Assembly: GCF_004348515.1 (NCBI RefSeq)
Contig: NZ_SMKH01000036.1
Span: 1-38,954, forward strand
Direction: 5' to 3'
Source: Actinomadura sp. KC345
GTDB lineage: Bacteria > Actinomycetota > Actinomycetes > Streptosporangiales > Streptosporangiaceae
DNA: 38,954 nt
The first letter of the stretch is position 1; the number at the start of each line of letters is the position of its first letter. This document shows positions 6,870-14,543 of this stretch, in pieces. The notes under the pieces were generated by a model. It was given only the letters and a program-made list of their open reading frames with translations. It had not been told where the DNA came from and did not search any database. The translations under genes and the position numbers were made by a program.

Positions 6870-7574
6870 ATGTCCTGGAACAGATCCGCACGTGACGACG
6901 TCCAGCAGACCGAGAGCGTCCGGCTCCCCTACACCGACCGAGCCGAGGCGGGCCGGGTCCTCGCCGAGCGGCTCGCGCCGATGGGCCTGGAGGGCGCGGC
7001 CGTGCTCGCGCTGCCGAGGGGAGGCGTCCCCGTCGGGCATGAGATCGCGCGGCGGCTGGGCTCCCCGCTGGAGGTCCTGGTGACCCGCAAGATCGGGTAC
7101 CCGCCGCAGCCGGAGCTCGGCGTCGGGGCGATCGCCGAGGGCGGCTCCCCGGTGTTCGACGCCGGCCTGCTGCGCCGGCTGGGGCTGCGCGAGGGCGACC
7201 TGGAGGCCACGGTCGCGGCCGAGCGCGCCGAGCTGGGCCGCCGTGTCGAGGCCTACCGGCGCGGACGGCCGCTGCCGGAGACGGCGGGCCGGCCGGTGAT
7301 CGTCGTGGACGACGGGCTCGCCACCGGCGGGACCGCGCGGGCCGCCGTGCGCGCGCTGCGCGAGCGCGGGCCGTCCCGGCTGGTCCTGGCGGTGCCGGTG
7401 GGCGCCGCGGAGACCGTCCACGGTCTGGAGGCCGAGGTGGACGACATGGTGGTGCCGGCCGCGCCGTGGGAGTTCCGCGCGGTCGGCCAGTGGTATCGCG
7501 ACTTCGAGCAGCTCACCGACGACGACGTGATCGCCTGGCTGGACCGGGCGGCGCGCGACCGGGAGACGGGCTGA
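6870..7574 (+). CDS. Type I phosphoribosyltransferase-domain protein
   Basis: A 234-aa protein with the phosphoribosyltransferase fold. The PRPP-binding loop is VIVVDDGLATGGTARAAV (about residues 146-163), and ALPRGGVPVGHEIARRLG near residues 47-64 together with TRKIGYPPQPELGVGAIAEGG is characteristic of the stand-alone actinobacterial group. Its substrate is not assigned; mycobacterial relatives are associated with dormancy regulons. The ATG at 6870 is preceded by a purine-rich GGAAGGGGG. The 117-bp upstream gap contains GGGTAG (6838-6843), reminiscent of stress sigma -10 sites, but I could not find a convincing partner -35. A GC hairpin follows the stop. Confidence 0.82.
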   Translation: MSWNRSARDDVQQTESVRLPYTDRAEAGRVLAERLAPMGLEGAAVLALPRGGVPVGHEIARRLGSPLEVLVTRKIGYPPQPELGVGAIAEGGSPVFDAGLLRRLGLREGDLEATVAAERAELGRRVEAYRRGRPLPETAGRPVIVVDDGLATGGTARAAVRALRERGPSRLVLAVPVGAAETVHGLEAEVDDMVVPAAPWEFRAVGQWYRDFEQLTDDDVIAWLDRAARDRETG

Positions 7575-7580
7575 CCCCGG

Positions 7581-7606
7581 GCCCCCGCCGGGCACCGGGC
7601 GGGGGC
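7581..7606 (+). terminator. Terminator-like hairpin after the phosphoribosyltransferase
   Basis: GCCCCCGCC (7581-7589) pairs perfectly with GGCGGGGGC (7598-7606) seven bases after the stop codon. Confidence 0.6.
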
Positions 7607-7702
7607 GCGGGCAAGAAAGGTGCGGTGATTTTCGGAAAATGGCCGCATCGCGATGAGGGCTGCGGTAAAAGCGCGGTTCCGCGGAAAGGCGGGGCGATCT
7701 GA

Positions 7703-7714
7703 GTCACATGTGAC
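7703..7714. promoter_or_regulatory. Perfect 12-bp palindrome in the convergent gap
   Basis: GTCACATGTGAC, followed by a second half-site-like ATGTGATG (7719-7726). It resembles a dimeric regulator site, but it lies between two gene ends with no obvious promoter, so its function is uncertain. Confidence 0.35.
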
Positions 7715-7730
7715 GCAGATGTGATGAAGC

Positions 7731-7764
7731 GCCCGGCTCCGGTCCGTGCGGACCGGAGCCGGGC
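7731..7764. terminator. Long perfect bidirectional hairpin
   Basis: A 34-bp perfect inverted repeat (GCCCGGCTCCGGTCCG, centre TG, then its complement) between the convergent phosphoribosyltransferase and whiB genes. It probably stops transcription from both sides. Confidence 0.75.
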
Positions 7765-7771
7765 AACGCAA

Positions 7772-7794
7772 ACGGCCCCGCGGGGCGGGGCCGT
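7772..7794 (-). terminator. Terminator hairpin of the whiB-like gene
   Basis: ACGGCCCCGC (7772-7781) pairs with GCGGGGCCGT (7785-7794) around GGG, 62 bp beyond the whiB-like stop on the minus strand. The 7575-7855 gap holds only these hairpins, the palindrome at 7703 and an unremarkable A/G-rich stretch. Confidence 0.65.
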
Positions 7795-7855
7795 GTCGTT
7801 TCTCGGTGGCGTGCCGGGGTTCGCGATGGGAGCGTTCTGGCGGCCTGCGTAGTGG

Positions 7856-8152
7856 CTAGGCGGCGTTGGCGCGACGCATCCGGCGGCGGCGCTCGGACGC
7901 GCGCTCGTCTTCGTTCAGACCGCCCCACGTGCCGTACTTCTCGGGCCTGGACACGGCGTAGTCCAGGCACTCCGTGCGGACGGGGCAGCCCATGCAGATC
8001 TGCTTCGCCTTGCGTTCACGGATCTCCCGCTCGGGCTGACGCTCGCCGTCGGGGCCGAAGAAGAGGACGAGGTCTTCCCCCCGGCACGCCGCGGCGTCCT
8101 GCCAGCCCCAGCTGGGACGAGGGAGGTTTGCCTGCCGACGTACCTGAGCCAT
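7856..8152 (-). CDS. WhiB-family iron-sulfur transcriptional regulator
   Basis: A 98-aa Wbl protein. The four [4Fe-4S] ligands are visible as C23 (AACRGED), C53 and C56 (ICMGC) and C62 (TEC). They are followed by the family's G(V/T)WGG turn, here GTWGGLNEDER (74-84), and a very basic C-terminus (SERRRRMRRANAA) that contacts DNA. Wbl proteins act with the primary sigma factor and sense redox or nitric oxide through the cluster. I cannot place it in a particular Wbl subgroup from sequence alone. The ATG at 8152 fits the family; the frame upstream is open but non-conserved and probably untranslated leader (about 185 bp to the next gene). Confidence 0.92.
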   Translation of the reverse strand: MAQVRRQANLPRPSWGWQDAAACRGEDLVLFFGPDGERQPEREIRERKAKQICMGCPVRTECLDYAVSRPEKYGTWGGLNEDERASERRRRMRRANAA

Positions 8153-8336
8153 GGAACACCCACCTTGATTGGTTCGAACAATTTCAGGACATGGACGCTC
8201 GACATGCTTCAGGCGACGTGAAGTCAGAAGCGCCGAATGGTCCAACGTCCGGAGCCGCCGCTCTGTTCCCCGTCCGGTTAAGCCGGAAACCTGGGGACGT
8301 GCGACAGGGAGACCCTCGAATGGGGCCTCCGAGAGA

Positions 8337-9245
8337 TTACACGAGGGCCGCCTCGTTGAGAAGGGTGAGTTCCCTAACAACGTAGGTTTTCAAGTTCTCC
8401 CCGCAGTCCGGCCCGCACGGGGCGGACTGCTGCGCGGTCTCCATGACGACCCGGTAACGGCTCTCCTGTACGGCAACGACCGATTCGTACCGAGATGTTC
8501 CACCCGTGAGCGACACCACGTTCACGGCGTCCAGCCCCAGCCTGCCGGTGTGCGCGCGGACGAAGTGCTCGGCGGCCTGCGCCGCCTCGGGCGTCCCCGC
8601 GCGTCCGCGCAGCCTGTCGAGGACGACCTCGCCCCGCAGATAGGCGTCGACGGCCGTCACGGCCTGAGCCTCGCCCAGTTCCCCGTAGTAGATCCCGTGT
8701 GGAAGACATACCAAATTCGCTGCAAATCGGTCACCGCCGACATGGGTGGTTTCCCAGACGAGGCGATCGAAACGCGCGGTGAGGGCGCGGGCCAGCGGCG
8801 CCCCGGTCCGGGCGCAGCAGGCGTTGCGGCGCCCGTGCGTGCAGACCAGCAGGACCGGCTCGGCCACCGGCTCCCCGAGGCCGGGCGTCCGGCCCGCGGC
8901 GAGGGCGTCCAGGTCGAGCGCCGCCAGCTCCGCGGGATCGGCCAGTTCCCGTCCCTCGATCCACACCTCGTCTCCGTGCGAGAACGCGGCGTGGACCTGG
9001 ACGGGCGGGCTGCCGCGGCGGCGTCCCGGCCGGCGGATCAGCTGGGGCCGGACGCCCGCCCGCTGTGCCGCGCGGACCGCCTCGGCGACCGGCGCGGGTT
9101 CCGCGAGGTCCTCGACGCGCTCGGGCCACGGGCCGGGATGCTCGATGAGCAGCCAGGCGCGCGCCTTCGCGGTCGCGCTCGCCAGGCACGGCCGCTCGCC
9201 CGTGTGGCTGCCGGGACAGTGCCCGCAGCCGTTTCCGCGCGTCAA
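8337..9245 (-). CDS. Sucrase/ferredoxin-like family protein
   Basis: A 302-aa protein of the sucrase/ferredoxin-like (thioredoxin-like ferredoxin) family. It shows AWLLIEHPGPWP near the N-terminus, the conserved CTHGRRNACCARTGAPLA with clustered cysteines, and TTHVGGDRFAANLVCLPHG with its GGDRFA and LPHG landmarks. A further CGPDC pair lies near the C-terminus. The family is thought to bind an iron-sulfur cluster. A 19-bp iron box 30-48 bp upstream implies repression by a DtxR/IdeR-type regulator when iron is plentiful, so a role in ferric-siderophore reduction or in an iron-sparing redox step is plausible but inferred. The start appears to be TTG at 9245; no ATG or GTG lies near the conserved N-terminus, so the start is less certain than the gene. 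Confidence 0.82.
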   Translation of the reverse strand: MTRGNGCGHCPGSHTGERPCLASATAKARAWLLIEHPGPWPERVEDLAEPAPVAEAVRAAQRAGVRPQLIRRPGRRRGSPPVQVHAAFSHGDEVWIEGRELADPAELAALDLDALAAGRTPGLGEPVAEPVLLVCTHGRRNACCARTGAPLARALTARFDRLVWETTHVGGDRFAANLVCLPHGIYYGELGEAQAVTAVDAYLRGEVVLDRLRGRAGTPEAAQAAEHFVRAHTGRLGLDAVNVVSLTGGTSRYESVVAVQESRYRVVMETAQQSAPCGPDCGENLKTYVVRELTLLNEAALV

Positions 9246-9274
9246 GAGGAGACCCCCCGTCGATCTTCAAGCGA

Positions 9275-9293
9275 TTAGGTAAGGGTAACCTAA
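9275..9293. promoter_or_regulatory. Iron box (IdeR/DtxR/DmdR operator)
   Basis: TTAGGTAAGGGTAACCTAA matches the actinobacterial consensus TTAGGTTAGGCTAACCTAA at 17 of 19 positions and keeps both outer half-sites intact. It lies 30 bp upstream of the TTG of the sucrase/ferredoxin-like gene, where it would cover the promoter. It lies in the gap between that gene and the stop of glpD, both on the minus strand. Confidence 0.88.
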
Positions 9294-9322
9294 CACCGCG
9301 GCCTGAAACCAGGTGGGCGGAA

Positions 9323-10870
9323 TCAGCGCACTGCGGCGCGTGGGAGCAGTGCCTCCGCGGCCGGCAGCGCCACCGCCCGGTCGGACGCGACGAGCCCGAT
9401 CCGGGTGCGGCGGTCCAGCAGGTCGCCCGTGTCGAGGGCGCCCTCGTGCCGGACCGCCCAGGCCAGCTCCGCACCGAGCACCGGCAGCCCCGGGACGACC
9501 GGTTCGAGCAGGGCCGGGTCCTCGTCGGCGAGCGCGGTCAGCAGGGGCGCCTCCACCCCGTACCGCTGGACGAGGCGCGGCGGCGCGTCCAGGACGTCCA
9601 GCCGGTCCCGCGCGGCCGCGCCGGCGAGCGGCAGCCGGGCGGTCCGGCTCGGCCCGGCGTCGAGGCCGCGGACGCGGATCGCCGCGTCCACCGCGTCCTG
9701 TGCCATCCGCCGGTACGTGGTGAGCTTGCCGCCGACGATCGTGACGACGCCGTCCCGGGAGGGCAGCACGGCGTGCCGCCGGGAGATGTCGGCGGTGTCG
9801 CGGCCGTGGCCGAGGTCCAGCAGGGGGCGCAGCCCGGCGAACGCGCCGAGGACGTCCGATCGCCGGACGGGCACGTCCAGCGCCGAGCCGAGGATGTCGA
9901 GCAGGAACCCGATCTCGCCCTCGGTCGGCTCGGGCACGTCCGGGATCGGCCCGTCCGCGGGCTCGTCGGTGAGGCCCACGTAGAAGCGGCCGTCGTCCTG
10001 CGGCAGCACCAGCATGAACCGGCTCACCGCGCCCGGGACCGGGATCTGCATCCCGGCCGACAGCCCGCGCAGGGAGCCCGCGCCGATCACGATGTGGATG
10101 CCGCGCGACGGGCGCAGCCGCACCCCCTCCACCAGGCCGCCCGCCCAGACGCCGGCGGCGTTCACCACCGACCGCGCCCGGACGGTGATCTCCCGGCCGG
10201 TCAGCTCGTCCCGGACGAGCGCGCCGTCACCGGTCAGCGTGACCGCCCGGCAGCGGGTGAGGATGCGGGCGCCGTGCCCGGCGGCCGTCCGGGCGAGCGC
10301 GGTGACCAGGCGGGCGTCGTCGGCGAGCTGCCCGTCCCACGACAGCAGCCCGCCGCGCAGCCCGTGGGCCCGCAGCGGCGGCGCGAGCCGCAGCGTCTCG
10401 ACCGCCGAGAGGCGGCGCGGGCCGGGGAGCACCGAGCGCGGGGTGCGGGCGGTGAGCCGCAGGACGTCCCCCGCCGCCAGCGCGGCGCCGACGGCGAGCG
10501 CGCGGGAGCCGGGCACGATCGGGGTCAGCGGCATCACGAACGGCAGCGCGCGGACGAGGTGCGGGGCGGTGCGCCTCATCAGCGCGCCCCGCTCGACCGC
10601 GCTCTCGTGCGCCACGCCGAACTGCCCGGACCCGAGGTAGCGCAGCCCGCCGTGGATCAGCTTGGAACTCCACCGCGACGTGCCGAACGCCAGGTCGTGG
10701 GCGTCGATCGCGGCGACCGACAGCCCCCGCGACGCGGCGTCCAGCGCGGCCCCCGCCCCGGTCGCGCCGAGGCCGACGACCAGGACGTCCACCACCTCGT
10801 CCGGCAGGGCGGCGAGCTCGCGTTCCCGTCGCGCCGCGTTGAGGGACGTCCGTGCGTCGAAGCCGGTCAT
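9323..10870 (-). CDS. glpD: Glycerol-3-phosphate dehydrogenase/oxidase
   Basis: A 515-aa FAD-dependent enzyme that oxidises sn-glycerol-3-phosphate to dihydroxyacetone phosphate and passes electrons to the respiratory chain, normally as a peripheral membrane protein. The dinucleotide-binding loop VVGLGATGAGAALDA lies near residue 31. SSKLIHGGLRYL (about 88-99), RPSRGIHIV, GVVTIVGGKLTTYRRMA and the DAO-type core all match GlpD. GGAGGAGA lies four bases before the ATG. The neighbours (TetR, AGPS-like flavoprotein, diacylglycerol-kinase-like enzyme) reproduce the M. tuberculosis order glpD1-Rv2250c-Rv2251-Rv2252, so the role is probably in glycerolipid or ether-lipid precursor metabolism rather than only glycerol catabolism. 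Confidence 0.93.
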   Translation of the reverse strand: MTGFDARTSLNAARRERELAALPDEVVDVLVVGLGATGAGAALDAASRGLSVAAIDAHDLAFGTSRWSSKLIHGGLRYLGSGQFGVAHESAVERGALMRRTAPHLVRALPFVMPLTPIVPGSRALAVGAALAAGDVLRLTARTPRSVLPGPRRLSAVETLRLAPPLRAHGLRGGLLSWDGQLADDARLVTALARTAAGHGARILTRCRAVTLTGDGALVRDELTGREITVRARSVVNAAGVWAGGLVEGVRLRPSRGIHIVIGAGSLRGLSAGMQIPVPGAVSRFMLVLPQDDGRFYVGLTDEPADGPIPDVPEPTEGEIGFLLDILGSALDVPVRRSDVLGAFAGLRPLLDLGHGRDTADISRRHAVLPSRDGVVTIVGGKLTTYRRMAQDAVDAAIRVRGLDAGPSRTARLPLAGAAARDRLDVLDAPPRLVQRYGVEAPLLTALADEDPALLEPVVPGLPVLGAELAWAVRHEGALDTGDLLDRRTRIGLVASDRAVALPAAEALLPRAAVR

Positions 10871-10914
10871 CAGGTCTCCTCCGTAGGCCCCGCCGTGCTC
10901 GGGCGGGGACGATG

Positions 10915-10938
10915 GGCGCGGCGGGGCCCGGCCGCGCC
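10915..10938 (-). terminator. Hairpin between tetR and glpD
   Basis: GGCGCGGC (10915-10922) pairs with GCCGCGCC (10931-10938). A second stem, CCCCGCC (10888-10894) with GGCGGGG (10902-10908), lies closer to glpD. The regulator and glpD may therefore be separate or partly attenuated transcripts. Confidence 0.45.
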
Positions 10939-10958
10939 AACGGGCCGGGCCGGCCGGG

Positions 10959-11582
10959 TCACGGCGCGAGCATCCGTTCGAGGATGTGGCGGAGTCCGGC
11001 GTCGAAGGCGTCGGAATCGAGGTCGGAATCGGACTCGTCGAGCATCGTCGGCGCCGACAGCACGTAGGACTGGACGACCAGCAGCACCGACCGCGCCTGC
11101 CGGGCGGGATGGTCGCGGCGGACGGTGCCGTCGGCGTGCCCGGCCTTCAACCCCTCCTCGAACAGCTCCAGGAAGACCAGCTGGCTCGCGCCGAGGCGGT
11201 CCAGGACGTAGGGGAGCAGGAGCTCCGGATCCACCTCGATGATCTTGCGGAGCAGCGGGTGGTCGCGGAACGCCCGGACGCCGGCGACGACGCCGTCCAC
11301 GAACCGGGGTCGCACGGGGCCGCCGTCCTCGGAAGGGTGCAGCGTGTCGCTCAGCCCGACCCACTCGCGGGTCATCAGGTCGGCGACGATCGTGCGGACG
11401 TCCGGCCATCGGCGGTACAGCGTCATCCGGGACACGCCGGCGCGGCGGGCGATGTCGGTCAGCGTCGTCCGGCGCACGCCGACGGCGAGCACGCAGTCGC
11501 GGGCGGCGTCCAGCACGGTGTCGTCGGCGGTCCGCCCGCCCTGCCCGTTGCGGTCCGGCTCGTTGTGACGATTCGACGTCAT
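10959..11582 (-). CDS. TetR-family regulator of the glpD/flavoprotein cluster
   Basis: A 207-aa repressor-type protein. The N-terminal helix-turn-helix spans about residues 22-67, with the canonical TLTDIARRAGVSRMTLYRRW followed by PDVRTIVADLM. The C-terminal half is a helical ligand-binding and dimerisation domain with the hydrophobic stretch FVDGVVAGVRAF and the acidic DESDSDLDSDAFD near the end. It is divergent from the AGPS-like flavoprotein with 58 bp between the starts, and a palindrome overlaps its own ATG, so autoregulation and control of the divergent genes are likely. The ligand may be a fatty acyl or glycerolipid intermediate, by analogy with the Rv2250c neighbourhood only. Confidence 0.9.
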   Translation of the reverse strand: MTSNRHNEPDRNGQGGRTADDTVLDAARDCVLAVGVRRTTLTDIARRAGVSRMTLYRRWPDVRTIVADLMTREWVGLSDTLHPSEDGGPVRPRFVDGVVAGVRAFRDHPLLRKIIEVDPELLLPYVLDRLGASQLVFLELFEEGLKAGHADGTVRRDHPARQARSVLLVVQSYVLSAPTMLDESDSDLDSDAFDAGLRHILERMLAP

Positions 11583-11604
11583 GTGTCACAGTGTAAGCAC
11601 ACAT
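11581..11604. promoter_or_regulatory. Probable TetR operator in the divergent promoter
   Basis: ATGTGT (11581-11586) and ACACAT (11599-11604) form an inverted repeat around TTACACTGTGAC read on the minus strand, a typical TetR-family operator layout. It lies at the start codon of the regulator and 37 bp before the flavoprotein start. Confidence 0.55.
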
Positions 11605-11640
11605 CCGAGATCGGCGGCACGCCGATGACGGGAGGCGCGG

Positions 11641-13374
11641 GTGGAGACGCGGGACATGCTGTGGAGCGGCTGGGGCGAACCCGAGCGGGCCGCGCCGCTG
11701 CCGGAGCCGGTGGTGGGGCTGCTGCGCGACATGCTGGGCGTCCGGCCCGCCGAACGGCCCCCGGCGGCGCTGGCGGAGGTGGAGGTCCCCGAGTGCCGGC
11801 TGGCGGCCGGTGACCTGACCGCGCTGTCGAAGATCGTGGGCGACGCGAACGTGCGCGCCGACACCGAGACGCGCGTCCGGCACACGCGGGGCAAGTCGAC
11901 GCCCGACCTGCTGCGCATCCGCGGCGGCGAGGCCTCGGACGCGCCGGACGCGGTCGTCCTGCCCGGCGGGCACGACGAGGTCCTCGCCGTGCTGCGGTTC
12001 TGCGCCGGACGCCGGATCGCGGTGGTCCCGTTCGGCGGCGGCACCTCGGTCGTCGGCGGGCTCGCCCCCGAGCCGGGCGGCGGCGCGGCGGCCCCCCGCA
12101 CGTTCGTCGCCCTGGACCTGCGCCGCATGGACGCGCTGGTCTCGGTCGACGAGGTCGCCCGGACGGCCGTCCTGCAGCCCGGGCTGCGCGCCCCGGACGC
12201 AGAGGCGCTGCTGGCGGAGCGCGGCTACACGCTCGGGCACTTCCCGCAGTCGTACGAGTGGGCGTCGATCGGCGGGTTCGCGGCCGCGCGGTCCAGCGGG
12301 CAGGCGTCCGCCGGATACGGACGCTTCGACGACATGGTGGTCGGGCTGACCGTCGCCACCCCCGAGGGCCCGCTGGACCTCGGCCGGGCGCCGAAGTCCG
12401 CCGCCGGGCCCGACCTGCGGCAGCTCGTCCTCGGCTCGGAGGGCGCGTTCGGCGTGATCACCTCCGTGACCGTGCGGATCCATCCCGTCCCTGAGGCCCG
12501 GGAGTACGAGGGCTGGCGGTTCGCGTCGTTCGACGAGGGCGCCGCCGCGCTGCGCCGGCTCGTCCAGGACGGCCCGCTGCCCGCGGTCCTGCGGCTGTCC
12601 GACGAGACCGAGACCATGATCGGACTGGCCGACCCGTCCGCCATCGGGTCCCCGGACGAAGCGCAGCCGGAGAGCGGGACGCCGAGCGGAGCTCGTCCGT
12701 TGGAAGGTGGTGGGCGGGGGCTGGAGGACGGGACGTCGAGCGGGGCCCGTCCTCTGGAAGGTGGTTCGAGCGGTGCGGGGTGTCTCGCCGTGCTCGGGTT
12801 CGAGGGGGCCGCGGAGCGGGTCGCCGACCGGCGGGCCAGAGCCGCGGACGTGATGCGCGCGGCCGGTGGCGAGCCGCTCGGCGCGGGTCCGGGCGAGAAC
12901 TGGGAGCACGGCCGGTTCAACGCCCCCTACCTGCGCGACGCGCTGCTGGACGTGGGCGCCTTCGTCGAGACGCTGGAGACCGCCGCGTTCTGGACGGACG
13001 TCCCCAAGCTGTACGAGGCGGTCCGGTGCGCCCTGATCGGCGCCCTGTCCGGCGGGGGCACGCCTCCGCTGGTGATGTGCCACATCTCGCACGTCTACCC
13101 GTCCGGGGCCTCCCTCTACTTCACCGTCGTGTCCGCACAGGGTAAGGATCCGGTGGCGCACTGGGACGTGGCCAAGCGCGCCGCCAATGACGCGATCATC
13201 GACGCGGGCGGCACGATCAGCCATCATCACGGTGTGGGCACCGACCACCGCGACTGGTACGCCCGGGAGATCGGGCCGCTGGGCGCGGCGGTGATCCGCG
13301 CCGTCAAGGACCGGGTCGACCCGGCCGGAATCCTCAACCCCGGTGTCCTCGTCCCGCCTGCCGCAAAGGAGTAG
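11641..13374 (+). CDS. FAD-linked oxidase, alkyl-DHAP-synthase (AGPS)-like
   Basis: A 577-aa flavoprotein of the FAD-linked oxidase family (PCMH-type FAD domain, FAD-oxidase C-terminal cap). Visible landmarks are RHTRGKSTPDLLRIR (about 80-94), VVPFGGGTSVVGGL for FAD pyrophosphate binding, SIGGFAAARSSGQASAGYGRFDDMV, and SHHHGVGTDHRDW with the His-rich active-site motif of alkyldihydroxyacetonephosphate synthases, plus a C-terminal DPAGILNPGVL. AGPS makes the ether bond of ether lipids. The bacterial relatives next to a lipid kinase (Rv2251-Rv2252) lack a proven reaction, so this is family-level. GTG 11641 follows GGGAGG by about five bases. Residues 347-380 carry two tandem copies of the PSGARxLEGG repeat peptide in the cap domain. 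Confidence 0.85.
   Translation: METRDMLWSGWGEPERAAPLPEPVVGLLRDMLGVRPAERPPAALAEVEVPECRLAAGDLTALSKIVGDANVRADTETRVRHTRGKSTPDLLRIRGGEASDAPDAVVLPGGHDEVLAVLRFCAGRRIAVVPFGGGTSVVGGLAPEPGGGAAAPRTFVALDLRRMDALVSVDEVARTAVLQPGLRAPDAEALLAERGYTLGHFPQSYEWASIGGFAAARSSGQASAGYGRFDDMVVGLTVATPEGPLDLGRAPKSAAGPDLRQLVLGSEGAFGVITSVTVRIHPVPEAREYEGWRFASFDEGAAALRRLVQDGPLPAVLRLSDETETMIGLADPSAIGSPDEAQPESGTPSGARPLEGGGRGLEDGTSSGARPLEGGSSGAGCLAVLGFEGAAERVADRRARAADVMRAAGGEPLGAGPGENWEHGRFNAPYLRDALLDVGAFVETLETAAFWTDVPKLYEAVRCALIGALSGGGTPPLVMCHISHVYPSGASLYFTVVSAQGKDPVAHWDVAKRAANDAIIDAGGTISHHHGVGTDHRDWYAREIGPLGAAVIRAVKDRVDPAGILNPGVLVPPAAKE
12681..12731 (+). repeat. 51-bp dispersed repeat, copy A3 (in-frame in the AGPS-like gene)
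   Basis: Runs from GCCGAGCGG to GGAGGACGG and matches copy A5 in the polymerase gene at 48 of 51 bases by eye, although the two host genes are unrelated. It encodes PSGARPLEGGGRGLEDG. Codon phase is the same as in the chelatase and polymerase copies. Confidence 0.9.
12735..12780 (+). repeat. Tandem partial copies of the 51-bp repeat
   Basis: Directly after copy A3, bases 12735-12764 repeat the first 30 bases of the element (GTCGAGCGGGGC...GGAAGGTGG, encoding SSGARPLEGG). A shorter third start, TTCGAGCGG, follows at 12765. This suggests tandem duplication after insertion, again without frame loss. Confidence 0.75.
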
Positions 13375-13379
13375 CCATC

Positions 13380-14300
13380 ATGCCGGAGCCCGTCCGTGAC
13401 CACGGTGCGCGTTCGTTCACCGCGATCGTCAACCCGGCGGCGGGCGGCTCCGCGTCCGCCTCGTCGCTGATCACGCTGGCCCGGCTGCTGCGCGAGGCGG
13501 GCGCCGACGTCGCCGTCGAGTACAGCCGCGGCCTGGAGCACGCGGCCGGCGTCGCACGCGCCGCCGCCGGGACCGGGCGCGTGGTGCTCGGCGTCGGCGG
13601 CGACGGCATGGTCGGCTGCGTCGGCGGCGCCCTCGCCGGGCTGGACGCCGGGAAGGACGCGGTCTTCGGCATCGTCCCGGCGGGGCGCGGCAACGACTTC
13701 GCGCGGCAGCTCGGCGTTCCGTCCGACCCCGAGGAGCTGGCCAAGCTGCTGCTGGAGGGCGAGCCGCGGCCCGTGGACGCGATCGAGGCCAACGGCACGC
13801 CCGTCCTCGGCAGCGTCTACGCGGGCGTGGACGCCGTCGCCAACGACAACGCCAACAAGACCCGGCTGCTGCGCGGCTCCGCCGCCTACTACGTCGGGGC
13901 CCTGCGCGCGATCATCTCCTGGCGTGCCGCCGACTACCTGATCACCGTGGACGGCGAGTCGCGCTCGCGGCAGGGCTACACCGTCGTCGCCGCCAACTCC
14001 GGCTACTACGGGTTCGGCAGGCACATCGCCCCCGACGCGCGGGTGGACGACGGCCTCCTCGACGTGATCCTGATCCGCAACGGTCCCAAGAAGCTCTTCT
14101 TCGCCGTCATGCGGGAGCTGGAGGACGGCTCGCATGTGCGGCGGCCCGAGGTCGAGGTGATGCGGGGGCGCGAGGTGCGGATCGAGCTGGCCGGCCCGCC
14201 CGGCAGGACGCTCCCGTACGGCGCCGACGGCGAGCTGCCCGGCGTGCTGCCGGTCACGGCGAAGGTGATGCCGGGCGCGCTGCGCGTTCTGGCCCCCTGA
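13380..14300 (+). CDS. Diacylglycerol kinase-like lipid kinase
   Basis: A 306-aa protein of the DAGK catalytic (DagK/YegS/Rv2252-like) family, which phosphorylates diacylglycerol or related lipids with ATP. It contains the nucleotide-binding VNPAAGGSASA (about 17-27), GVGGDGMVGCVGGAL (74-88) and VPAGRGNDFARQLG (98-111), and a C-terminal GADGELPG matching the DGE motif of the family. Length is standard. It lies five bases after the AGPS-like gene with AAAGGAG nine bases before the ATG, so the two are one transcript. Rv2252, in the same position in M. tuberculosis, makes phosphatidic acid linked to phosphatidylinositol mannoside synthesis; a similar role is plausible here. Confidence 0.9.
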   Translation: MPEPVRDHGARSFTAIVNPAAGGSASASSLITLARLLREAGADVAVEYSRGLEHAAGVARAAAGTGRVVLGVGGDGMVGCVGGALAGLDAGKDAVFGIVPAGRGNDFARQLGVPSDPEELAKLLLEGEPRPVDAIEANGTPVLGSVYAGVDAVANDNANKTRLLRGSAAYYVGALRAIISWRAADYLITVDGESRSRQGYTVVAANSGYYGFGRHIAPDARVDDGLLDVILIRNGPKKLFFAVMRELEDGSHVRRPEVEVMRGREVRIELAGPPGRTLPYGADGELPGVLPVTAKVMPGALRVLAP

Positions 14301-14429
14301 CCAGCGGCGGCCCCGGGTCCGCGGCTCTGGGGGTGAAGTTTCGGGTCGGTTTACGCTCGCATTACGGGCCTTCGGATAACGTCAGTTACGTCCCGTTAAG
14401 GGACCGTTGGGGCCGTCTGCGGACGCATC

Positions 14430-14543
14430 ATGAGAAGGCGACTGCTCGCCGTTCTGGGGGGACTCATGATGAGCGCGGACGCCCTCGTCGTGGTGGCGCC
14501 GGCGTCTCTGGGGGTGGCGCCGGCGCCCACCGCGAGCACCTAA
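14430..14543 (+). CDS. 37-aa putative secreted or membrane peptide
   Basis: MRRRLLAVLGGLMMSADA followed by LVVVAPASLGVAPAPTAST. A basic N-terminus, a hydrophobic core and Ala/Pro-rich residues make a signal-peptide-like or single-pass peptide that ends almost at once. The start lies 42 bp downstream of an AT-richer stretch (TTACGCTCGCATTACGG, TAACGTCAGTTACG) suited to a promoter, but no strong ribosome binding site is visible. It may be a real micropeptide or the remnant of a longer secreted protein. The rest of 14301-14737 holds the 13-bp tandem repeat at 14543 and otherwise nothing I recognise. Confidence 0.4.
   Translation: MRRRLLAVLGGLMMSADALVVVAPASLGVAPAPTAST

Noticed and set aside
4458..7595. 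A 1045-codon minus-strand open frame across YihY, phosphotriesterase-like and PRT genes
   Set aside because: It spans three genes with recognisable domains and their gaps, and has no conserved motif of its own.
7612..7690. A/G-rich stretch in the PRT-whiB gap as a possible small RNA
   Set aside because: No promoter, stable fold or conservation signal could be shown from sequence alone.
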